Assembly: GCA_905221605.1 (NCBI GenBank)
Contig: CAJNDS010000225.1
Location: forward strand, 677,001 to 741,000
Length of the DNA stretch: 64,000 nucleotides
Origin: Symbiodinium natans
Taxonomy: Eukaryota; Sar; Dinophyceae; Suessiales; Symbiodiniaceae
Reading direction: 5' to 3'
In this document: piece after piece, positions 52,931-62,887 of the stretch
Layout of the letters: the number at the start of each line of letters is the position of its first letter
How positions within the stretch are numbered: the stretch's first letter is position 1
The notes under the pieces: generated by a model
Databases searched by the model: none
Told to the model about the DNA's origin: nothing
Seen by the model: the letters and a program-made list of their open reading frames with translations, nothing else
Made by a program: the position numbers and the translations under genes

Positions 52931-54405
52931 CCTAAGCCCTCAGCGCCTCTCCTGAATACTTGAAGTGGACGTTGACGCCCTTGCGCCTGAGCGCTTGCAC
53001 CCCCGGATCCCAAAAAAAAAGCCTGAAGCCTGTAAGGGTTTAGGGTTTAGGATTTAGGGTTTAGGGTTTAGGGTTTAGGGTTTAGGGTTTTAGGGTTTAG
53101 GGCTTAAGGTTTAAAGTTTAGGGTTTAGGGCTTACCCCCTGATACGAACAGTGCTTTGTAGGGATTGTACTAAGGGGGGGTACTATAATGCCTGTTAAGT
53201 TAGAAAAAGTGTGAACATCCCAACCTGTAAGGGTATAGGGTTTAAGGTTTAGGGTTTAGGAGTTTGGGGCTTAGGGTTGTAGGTTAAGGGTTCAGGGTTC
53301 ACCAAGAAAACACACCCTAGAAAACCAAAAAAACAACATGCCCTCAAACACGAACCGTCAACCCTTCGATCCCTGAAGCCCCTAAAGCACCAAAAGCATC
53401 TAAAGCCCCTTAAACAACATAATAACATTTTGTATTTTTACTATTATTAGTAGACAATAATGACCCCTAAACCCCGAAGCCGAGTGTGCTCAGGGGTTTC
53501 AGGGCCTTGGAGGTTACAGGGATTTTGGGAAATGGGAGTGCCCGCTTTACGGCTCAGGGTCGCAGACTTCGAGGCCTAGGGGTTCAGGGGTTGAAGGGTT
53601 GAGGGGTTCAGAGTTTAGGGTTCAGGGTTTAGGGTCTGGGGTTTAGAGTTAGGGTTTAGGGTTTAGGGTTTAGGGTTTAGGGTTTAGGGTTTAGGGTTTA
53701 GGGTTTAGGGTTTAGGGTTTACGGTTTAGGGTTTAGGGTTTAGGGTGTAGGGTTTAGGGTGAGGGAATCCCCGAGTCCGAATTTCGGCTGCCTGCTGCCC
53801 CGCTTCCAGCCATCCTCGCCAAGGCTTCAGTAAGGCGTGCTTAGAGGCTTCAAGAGGGTTTATATAGGGTTTAGGGTTTAGGGTTTAGGGTTTCGGGTTT
53901 AGGGCTTAGGGCTTAGGGTTTAGGGTTTAGGGTTTAGGGTTTAGGGTTTAGGGTTTAGGGTTTAGGGTTTAGGGTTTAGGGTTTAGGGTTAAGGCGTGCT
54001 TAGAGGCTTCAAGGGGGTTTTTCAAGGGGGTTTAGGGGCTTTAGAGGCTTTAGGAACTTTAGGGACTTTAGGGACTTTACGGCCTTTACGGGCTTTAGTT
54101 TTAGGGGGTTTAGGGACTTTGTGGTGCAGGGTGGTTTACTGCTTGGGGGCCTTCGAGTGTGCACCTACTGCAAAAATGAATGCTCAGGGTGCCTGAAAAC
54201 GCGCTAAGAAGTCCTTAAACCCGAAGCCCTCAACCCTAAACCCTATAACCATACAGCCCTATAACCCTATAACCCCATAACCCTATAACCCTGTAACCCT
54301 AAACCCTGTACCCCTAAACCCGAAACTCCGACTCCTCCAGAAGCAACGCCCTGAGCCGCTCGATGGCTACCACGAACTCGGGGGTAAGGCCCTGGCTCAG
54401 CGTGC
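52931..54405 (-). CDS. Exons of an unidentified gene upstream of the fibrillin-like gene
   Basis: Three reverse-strand islands have protein-like readings with AG|G edges: 54330-54400 (GLTPEFVVAIERLRALLLEE then SEF), 53775-53850 (KHALLKPWRGWLEAGQQAAE then IRTRG) and 52931-52985 (GVNVHFKYSGEALRA and TAG, a possible terminal exon). No family recognised. They precede the fibrillin-like gene on the same strand. Confidence 0.4.
53131..53223. mobile_element. MITE-like family A, copy 9
   Basis: Left end truncated (ACCCCCTGATACGAACAGT); right end GTGTGAACATCCCAA. Confidence 0.65.
53650..53760. repeat. (TTTAGGG)n array
   Basis: About 14 heptamers with a few variants. Confidence 0.9.
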
Positions 54406-54520
54406 AGATGGGTTTAAGGCTTATGGGTTTTAGGGTTTTGAGGATTGTTAGAGGGCTCCTGGGTTTCGGGTGCGGGGTTTAGGGCTTAGGCTGCTGCCAG
54501 GAATTGGGATCGAGAGCATC

Positions 54521-54620
54521 AGGTAGTATTCCCCATTGTACTAACAGTCCTTAATAAGGATTCTCATAGGGGGTGCTATAATCCGTACTAACGACTGTTA
54601 GTAAACGGGGGAACATCCTA
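54521..54620. mobile_element. MITE-like family A, copy 10
   Basis: GGTAGTATTCCCCATTGTAC ... AAACGGGGGAACATCCTA with a typical interior. Confidence 0.75.
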
Positions 54621-54849
54621 AAACGTTCCCCTGTTTTCTGCTCGGGGTGTGAGCTGTTAAAAAGCAAAAGCCCTACACGACCGAAGAGAAGGAAGGACCT
54701 AAACCTAACCCCGAACCCTAGATCCAGGACACGAACTAATTCATAAGATCCGAAACCAAAACCTTGACAACCCTAAAAATCCGAGGCCCAAAAATCATCA
54801 AACCCTAAGCAGCAATCGCTAAGATAATAGAGATAATACTGGAAATAAC

Positions 54850-55205
54850 GATATAAACATGATGAACCACGACAATCAGAAGACGATTGATAAACATGAT
54901 AACCTTGGTGATCATGACAAGCACAATCATCATCGTGATAGCCTGATGAGCATGATAAGAATCATCTTAACGCTCATTATGATCATCATGATCATCATGA
55001 TCATTATGATCACGGCGCAATATTGGTAATGCTGAGAAGTACTGATAGACACAATAATATGAAAAATGATCATTGTGATAATGGTGGTATAATGACACGA
55101 CACTGATAACAATCATGGCCACGACCAATAAGAGTGCACACGAAACAAAATAGAATGCCAAAGGCAAATCACAATGATGATGATGATGATGATGATGATG
55201 GCGAT
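54850..55205. repeat. AT-rich GATCAT/ATGATG repeat
   Basis: Imperfect ATGATCATC repeats (54885-55010) and a clean (GATGAT)n run at 55173-55203. Confidence 0.8.
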
Positions 55206-55279
55206 GTTAGAGAACCCTAAGCCCTAAACCCTAAACGCCCTACCCCTACACCTTAACACCGCCTCCAAGTAGGCGCCCT

Positions 55280-55740
55280 CTAGAAGACCGGCGGCCGAAG
55301 AGGCCTGGCCCTCGCTCTCCTCGTAGGGTTTCGGAGGGGCTTTAAGGCTTTTGGAGTTTGGGTCTTGCCGTATTGAGATTTAGGGGGGTTTAGGGTTGAG
55401 GGATCAGGGTTTGGGGACTTTGGGTCTTGTTTTATTAAGTTTGGACTCGTTCCGAAGCGGGGCAGCTTCATCCGCCACTGCGGCATCTCTTTCTTCCTCC
55501 TCTTCAACCTCCTCCAGTTCCTATTGACCAGGCTCTGCCACCATATTCTGCAAGACCACAGCATCTGCGGCCCTCATCTCTTCCAAGCTCCGAAAATCCT
55601 CCTCCAAACCCTCGCATAGTTCGCGTACTTCATGAGCCATCTGGATGCCACAATTAGCCCCTAATCGCTGCCACCACGGTAAGAATCACCCCCGGGTCCA
55701 CGTCCAAGACAGGCCAGACACTCTGCTTAGACAGGGGTCT
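55280..55740 (-). CDS. Dense exon cluster of an unidentified acidic protein
   Basis: Reverse-strand readings: about 55672-55735 (KQSVWPVLDVDPGVILTVVA), 55565-55645 (MAHEVRELCEGLEEDFRSLE then EMRAADA) and 55390-55530 (ELEEVEEEEERDAAVADEAA then PLRNESKLNK). The last two are joined by a 39-base segment that starts GTGGTC and ends CAATAG, removing an in-frame stop; it would be an extremely short intron. Helical, Glu-rich; no family recognised. Confidence 0.4.
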
Positions 55741-56574
55741 AGGGTTTAGGGTTTAGGGCTTAGGGTTTAGGGCTTTGGGCTTAAGGCTTAGGGTGTAGGG
55801 TGTAGGGTTTAGGGTTTAGGGTTCAGAGCCAAGCAAAAGCATTTCAAAAAGGGTTTAGGGTTTAGGGCTTAGGACTGTCTGAATCAGGCACCGGAACAGG
55901 GGATGTTGGCTCATAAAACCCTTGGGGCCCAAAATCCTGAAACGCCTGAACACTTAAACCCCTCAACCCCAAACGCTAAAGAATTAATCCCTAGACCCTT
56001 AAACCCTAAAACACCCTAGACCCTAAACCGTGCCTAAACCCTTAAACCCTGAAGTTTACACCAACACACTCTTCAACCCTAAACCACTTAACCCTCGACC
56101 CTTACCCTACACCCTAAACCCGAAACCCACAGACCCCAAACCCTTCAACCCTTTTCCTTTAGACCCTGTCCTCTTCTGGCTCCCGCGCCGTGGCGGCCCC
56201 AGACCCTCAGAAGGGCGGTTTAGGGCTTAGGGTTTAGGGTCTAGGGTTTAGGGTTTAGGTTTTAGGGTTTAGGGTTTAGGGTTTAGGGTTTAGGGTTTAG
56301 GGTTTAGGGTTAAGGATTAAGGGTTAAGGGTTAAGGGTTAAGGGTTTAGGGCAGATATTCGACTCCCGAGCCTGGGAGGCTCGGGACTTTGGCGCTTAAG
56401 CGCTTAGGGGCTTGGGGATTTGGGGGTTCAGGGTTTAGAGTTCGGGCTTACGTAGGGTTGAGGGTTTAGGGATTTAGGGCTGTAGAGATGTTGGGGTTCA
56501 GGAAACCCCAAACATCCCTAAACCCTAAATGCTGAACATCCCCAAACCCTAAATCCTAAACCCTAAGGCCGTGG

Positions 56575-56640
56575 CCCATGCTGCAGCGCTCCACCAGCGC
56601 CAAGCAGGGGCAATAAGAGCGAAAATCTGTGAAAACGTGG
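56575..56640 (-). CDS. Candidate exon
   Basis: After sense acceptor TTTTCACAG the frame reads IFALIAPAWRWWSAAAWATA, a hydrophobic Trp-rich segment possibly crossing a membrane. Isolated; the gene is unknown. Confidence 0.3.
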
Positions 56641-56999
56641 TTTAGGGCTGTTTAAGGTTTTGGGGTTTAGGGTATACATATATGCCGAAGCAGACAGATG
56701 CACCCCTGTTTAGAGGAAAGTGGGGCCTGCGATGATCTCATGCTGCGATCGTGCTGTTTTCAATCGACACTGGCTACAACACATCCCTAAGACCCTAAAC
56801 CCTCAGCCAAAGAGAGAAACACAACCTGGAGAGTTGACCATGTGGCTTACGACTTGCACTTGAGCAGCTAACGCGGGTGACCACCTGTGATGCCGAAGCA
56901 TCTTGACAGCCTTTAACACCCTAAACAAGAAAGCTTAAGCACAAACCCCGAAGCCCTAAACCCCTAAAGTCCAGGACTCGGGGTTGTTTGAGGATTTAA

Positions 57000-59440
57000 T
57001 TTCTGTCTTCAGGGCTTTGTGGTTCCGGGTTGCAACCCGAAACCGTACCGACAAGCATGGCACGGCTCCTCCTTCCGGCTTCGAAAGAAACATCCAGGCC
57101 TACTTGGATAGCTTGACTGGGGAAAACGGATGCCAACAGCTCTGAGCAGCCAGTTCTCTTGAGCCCCTGGCTTGCCCACCCTCAGAGTGCTGCGCACGGA
57201 AGTGCTTCTGAGGAGGAGTTTGTGCCCTAGCGTGACGCAGCACGGTGTGTGGAGCCGTGAGGGCAGCGCTCCTAGCAATATTGGGAGACGGGTAGGTGTC
57301 AGGCTGTGCTCTGCCCGTCCAGTGCCCACAGCGGTGCTGCGCTGCGCACGTGAAGCGGTTGGGAGAGAGAGTCTTTTAGTCGTAATACGAGCATGTTTCA
57401 TGATGTAGTCATAAGGTTATGAGTTTGACTATCATGAGTGCGAGTACAGTTCTTGCTTTGTTGCTATTCTTTTGCTGTTGGGCCGTAGTTAGGTGTATGG
57501 GGCATGTAACAGGTACCCCGCCTCCAATCCCCATGCATGACCACCCTTGATTCAACAGTGCTGCTTGGAATGGGTCCCTAGCCGACCCGCATCCGTGAAC
57601 GCGACCAGAGGGGACGGACACCCACAACACTTCGTTTTGTGCTCCCCTAATCCATTCCCTACCCCACTGCCCAGCATTCGGGTAATTTCCCCTCTCCCCT
57701 ACCCTCCCAAGCTAAATACCCTCCTCCCCCACCCTCCAAAATCCCCAGCCGAGGCCGGTCGCGCAGCGTTAAAACTACCCAGTCGAGGTTCAAGGTGATG
57801 AGCTCGCTCCTCGCATGCGTACAAAGCCCAAAAAACCCCTTACCGCCCTGAGAGGATCCCGAATTAAGCCCGTGTGCAGGCGGCTTGTTGCACTCTGCCG
57901 GGGTAAGCCTGCCAAGGTGCGCCGCACTCGAACTCATAAGTGGTTTAGGAACCTGCCCTATACCTTTCTCCATGGGACGCGAATATTTCTTGCCGCCTAA
58001 ACGGGGCAGGCCGCATGCGTTGACGCACTTTGCCCCAACCACGCGACTTTCCAAGCACGTTGATGAAGTTGTCGAGCGACCTACCCTATCTGCACCGCTA
58101 CCCGATTTCTGCCACCTGCCCCACTTGCCCCACTTGCCCCACTTGCCCCACTTGCCTCACTTGCCTCACTTGCCTCACTTGCCTCACTTGCCTCTCTGCC
58201 TCTCTTCCACTTCCTTTCCCTTCGCCTTCCCGCCCGCCCCTGCGCCCCCCACCCTGTCCCATTCATTCCCCCAAGCTGCCTCCCCCTTCTCCTTCCTCTG
58301 CTTCCCCCCCCCCCTCCCTTCCCCCCATTGCCCCGCCCCCCACACCCGTCCGTTGTCCTTCTGGCCCCCTCCCCCCATCGGCCTCAATTTGGAATCTTGT
58401 TGCGGATGCTCTCCAAGTAGGGAGCGGGATCGTATTCGAATAAGCACAAATTGATCATCCAGGGAGCTGATCTGCAAGCTTTGCTTTCTTTGAGAAGCTT
58501 CCACCCGTGGCCTGAAAGGGAAGCCCCTTACAGGCAGGCTTCTGACCCATCACAAACAACCACACACTACTGTACATGTAGAGCTTTCGCCACACAATCG
58601 GGTTTCTTGGGTTCCACAGTATGGAAGGTGGAGGGTTCTATATAGGGCAAATTTTGGGCTCATGCTTCGTGTTTCAAAGATTGAAACGCTCGGTGTTGCT
58701 GAACCCTGGGCATTGGGCCAAAGACCGTCTCCAGCAACTAGATTCTAGTTTCTAGGCGTTCACGGCACACAATCTGGAGTATGGTTGCATGCGGAACCGG
58801 CAATCACATCACGGCTACCATATGCATGGAGTTGCACACGGCAGTCGTAGAACGAATGCTCGCTATGAGAATGCCATGTTGGCTCCGCTTCATTGCTTCA
58901 AGTCTAGGTGTTCAAGTTTCGCAGTGCCGCAGTGGCCTCAAGTGGTGAAGTTGCCTTCAGAACCCTGGCACATCTGCTGCGCATCTTGTCACGTGTGTTG
59001 GGCTTCGCTGACACCCAGTCATCAATGCCAGAAGCGGCAGCACATGCTGCGCAGCAGCCGATGCCAGCGCAGGCATGAACCTCTCCAGGTTTTGGGTTGG
59101 GTGGCCTGGTTGGTTTAGGGCCACTTTAAGGCTTAGGCTTTAGGGTTTTTGGTTCTCACTCTGCTCTCCGTGATGGTGGGTTTAAAGTTTAGGGTTTAGG
59201 GTTCAGGATTGAGGTCTAGGTTTAGGGTTTCCCCTCTGTCCCAGGTGGTTCGTGGTAGGTTTATGGTTCAGGGTTTAGGGTTCAGGGCTTAGGCGGTTAA
59301 GGTTTCGGTTTTACTTCTTCCCTTTTGTGCTTCATGGTTGGTTTAGGTTTTAAGGCGTAGGGTTCAGGGTTGAGGGTTTCGGTCAACATTATGCAAAACA
59401 ACCGTACAGTAAGTAAAGACGCACTAATTTTAATTCATTT
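57000..59440. other. Gene-poor unique DNA
   Basis: Telomere-like repeats nearly stop here. Frames at 57009-57401, 57659-58054 and 58789-59118 are open but have no motif, no consistent strand preference and no repeat-flanked exon pattern. 59110-59390 is degenerate TTTAGGG. No gene is supported. Confidence 0.5.
58110..58195. repeat. (CACTTGCCY)n repeat
   Basis: About nine 9-bp units in a pyrimidine-rich stretch (58080-58380). Confidence 0.85.
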
Positions 59441-59639
59441 TAATTCTACGCGACCTGCCTCGGTCGGGGCCTGCACAGTGGCGAGAGATGCTTGCTAGCG
59501 AGAGGACAGGCAGGATGGTGCCAGCAGTTACGAGGAATGGGGTGGGAATTGGGTGGATTTGGCGGGGTGGGTTTCATGGAGGCCCAAATGCCCCCGCACC
59601 GTCTCTCCTCTAGGGGGAAGAGATTAGAGGTGGGGTGCC

Positions 59640-60175
59640 GGCGCCTTCTGCCCGAGGCCTCGGTGGATAAGCAAAACGACCGCTCAGCAAGCGAAGATGC
59701 ACCAATGAGCAAAACAATCAAAAAAAAACGAAGGCACGCCAATATGCAAAGCAACTGCAAAATGAGCACAGACGCACCAACAAGCAGAACGATCGCAGAG
59801 TAGGCAAAGACGCTTGAATAGACGAAGCAACCGCACTGCAAGCGAAGACGCTTGAATAAACAAAGCAACTGCACAGTATTATGCGAAGACGCACCAACAA
59901 GCAAAACAACCGCGCAGTAGGCGAAGACGCACCAAGTAGCAGAACCACCACACAGTCGCGCCAATAAGCAAAACAACCGCAAACTGAGCAGAGACGCACC
60001 AATAAGCAAGCAAAGCAATAGCACAGTAAGCAAAGACGCACCAAGAAGCGAAACAACCGTACAATAAGGGAGGATGCTTCAATAAACAAAACAACCACAC
60101 AGTAAGCAACATCACCGCACAGTAAGCAAAGATGGATCAATAAGCAACACGACCGTAAATCAAGCAGAGCTACCC
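59640..60175. repeat. About 38-bp minisatellite
   Basis: Degenerate tandem units of AAGCAAAACAACCGCACAGT + AAGCGAAGACGCACCAAT. The Leu/Cys/Val-rich reverse frames are translations of it. Confidence 0.85.
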
Positions 60176-60199
60176 ACGATGCATCATGTACTTCTCCAC

Positions 60200-61560
60200 C
60201 AACTAGGAAGCTTCCCTGTAAGGGGGCTTCTCCGTAACTGCCGGGGGGCCTCCCGTAAGGGCCGCCCCACAGCCCCAAAACCTCGAAAATGAGGGGGTCA
60301 CTTCTGCCATTAAAATCTGTGCATAGTTAGCCACTTTTTCAATCCTGGGGTCCACCACGAGGGCCTCCCTGAGACGAGTTGGAATGCGGGCCACGCTAAA
60401 CTTGCATTTCTTCGTGCTTCTCTCGGTATTTACGACAGTTCCTCCACTTTCTGTAGCGCGCGCTTTTGGCAAGTGTATTACACTTCTGCAATTTATCAGT
60501 TCCTGATGTGTCTACTCTGTGTGTCCGTTTTCCTGGGTTTTGCAGAGTTCGCAACTTTACATTAGGCCTTTTGTGGTTTCGCTCCTTTTTAGTGTTTCTT
60601 GGGAGCTTCGTTCTACTTCTCATGTTCTTTTTCTGCAGGGTTTGCGGCTTTTCCACGTATTAGGTTCACGGGCTTATGCTTTTCAACAAGGTCTTGAACT
60701 GCCCAATCTTCAAATGCCCAGCTTCGGGCGGGGGTGGGGGGTTGTGCGAGAACCGAGATCCAGAGAAAAAAAAAAAAAAACTCAAGTCCCTACACCACTA
60801 AGCCCCCTAAAGCCTGAACCCCTACATGGCCTATCGTGGCCCTGCATCTTAAAACCCTAACTCTCTACCCATGACCGATACCTGCGCGCTGTATGCTCCT
60901 AACAGTGTAAATCCTGAATTTTACATAGCCTTCAAGATCAGTCCTTTGCGCTTTCGGCGTGTGTGTGGGTTCAGCTCTGGTTTCGGGTCTTTGGCTTCTG
61001 ACTGACGGCCTGGCTCCTTCGACTTCCGCGCCAGGACCGGATTGCGCCCTAAACTCCAGGCCTTAAACCCGAAACCGCAGTGGGCATGGAGGCTGTTGGT
61101 TGTTTGCCTCGTATTTTGTGTGCTTCATCCATCGCGAGTGCTGTCCCTCCACTCTACAACCTTGAACTCCTACAGCAAAGCCCAAAACCTCGAGCCTTAA
61201 AAGCTCCAAAACATGTATTCCGAAATGCAGTGTCTGCAAGCTCCAAAACCTTGAATTAGCTTACAACACGAGTTTTGGACCAAAACCATACAGCGGCCAA
61301 CTGCCTGCCGTATGCCAACTAGTTGGGCAGTTTCAAAAGAATCTGGTCATAGAATTGGCTGTGGTCGTGGTGGTGTGTGGTGTGTAGCGTACTGCATGGT
61401 GGAAAATGACGTGTGTGGTGCCTCTCACGGAGCCTCCAAAATCTGGAAAATGAGGGATCATTCTGCAAATACATCTTCCCAAATCCTGGGGTAGCCCCCC
61501 CGGAGAATTCTCTGGGACTAGCTAGGCAGTGGCTATGGGTTAGGCTATGAAGATTTCCAG
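60200..61560. other. Unique DNA without a supported gene
   Basis: Several short frames on both strands (for example 60203-60472 minus, 60519-60860 plus) without recognisable domains. A run of A at 60765-60780. Confidence 0.4.
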
Positions 61561-61639
61561 AGCGACTGGTGGTGGTGGTGCTGGTGGTGGTGGTGGTGGT
61601 GATGGTGGCGGCGTGTGGTGTTGGTGGAGTGTGAAATTG

Positions 61640-62560
61640 GGTTGTGTGGACGCAGCCCGAAAAATCAAAATGTCAGGACATTCCCTTGTGTGGACGCAGT
61701 CCTAGAGCAAATGCCGGGACATCGGTTGAATGACGACGCCGGCGCTTGGCCCCTGCAGCTGTGGGCCTGGAAGGTACGCACAAATTCAGAAGTGTACCAG
61801 GCCGGCCGTAGTAGCAAAAGTAGCACTGCAGCTTAGGCTAAATTTTGAACTGTACTTTTGGTTCTTCGGTTGTGTGTTCAAAAAGTCCGTCGCAGGGGCA
61901 GTGATTACCTGCAGACGCAATGTAGACAGAATTCAAAATCGAATGTCAGGAAATCCGGCTGTGCCAAACAATTCAGATCAACCTCCAAAAACATGTCAGG
62001 AAACTCGCTTGCATGGACACCAAGGAAAATCGGTTCTGTGGACAGCCCCAAGATGAATCAAGAAATCCGGTTGCGTGATCGCAGCCCCACAACTGTCCGG
62101 AATTCCGGTTGTGTAGCCACAGCCCAAGGCAGATGTCAGAAATTTAGTGTGTGTGTGTGGAGACAATACCCCAAAAACAAATGTCAGGAATTTGGACATA
62201 ATTACATGCAGCAAAACAAAGTACTGTCAGTAAATTCGCTTGCGTGGACACACCAAATGTTAGGAAACTCGATTGTGTGGACAAAGCTGCAAAACAATTG
62301 TTAGGAAATTCAGTTGTGTGGACACAGCCCAAAACAAATGTCAGGCACCACGGTTGTGGGGATGCCGCTTGTCAGGCATTTCGATTGTTTGGACACAGCA
62401 CCACAGCCAATGTCAGGAACTTCCGGCCGTGTGGAGACAGTTACTAGTGAAAGGACATGCAATTGAGTGAGCACAACTCGAAAACAAATGTCAGGAAACT
62501 GTTGTTGTGTGGATGCGGCCTTGAAGCAACTGTCAGGCTTACGTGGACAGAGCCCGCAAA
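61640..62560. repeat. Degenerate 45-50-bp tandem repeat
   Basis: About 20 diverged units built on AAATGTCAGGAAATTCGGTT + GTGTGGACACAGCCCAAAAC. A (GGT)n microsatellite at 61568-61610 precedes it. Confidence 0.85.
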
Positions 62561-62599
62561 CAAATGTGGCCACCCAAAACTAGCAGCATGTGTGTGGAC

Positions 62600-62887
62600 A
62601 CCAGCACGAAACTAAAATGTAGGGGCGGCCGTTGCAAGATCTGAGTGTCACAATGTAAGTCACCGGCGCTGAGACGTTGTCGAGCAAGTGAATCCCATGA
62701 GGATCGAAGTCGCCTGCCGAATCCCGGGTTGCACTTAGGTGCAGAGTCTGGGTAGAAAGCCCACAATGGCAGAGAGCCTGCCTGTCCACTCGGCTGAAAG
62801 CGTGTCGGCTTTTTTACACTGCCTGGCTTTCTGATAGAACCTCGGCATGAGAAGCTCCACGTGCTTCACGAGATCTCCGCTCTGCTT
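62600..62887 (-). other. Probable 3' UTR / flank of the macro-TIR gene
   Basis: Unique, non-repetitive DNA without a supported frame, between the TAG and a minisatellite. Confidence 0.4.

Noticed and set aside
1-57000. A true chromosome end (telomere)
   Set aside because: The arrays are short, in both orientations, broken by exons and variants, and spread over 57 kb; a telomere would be one long array in one orientation at a sequence end.
57885-58454. Frame with PHLPHLPHL repeats
   Set aside because: Translation of the CACTTGCCC repeat and a pyrimidine-rich tract.
59446-60278. Leu/Cys/Val-rich frames resembling membrane proteins
   Set aside because: They are translations of the 38-bp minisatellite in several frames.
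61640-62560. CRISPR-like regularly spaced repeats
   Set aside because: Units are diverged and directly tandem without unique spacers, in a eukaryotic context.
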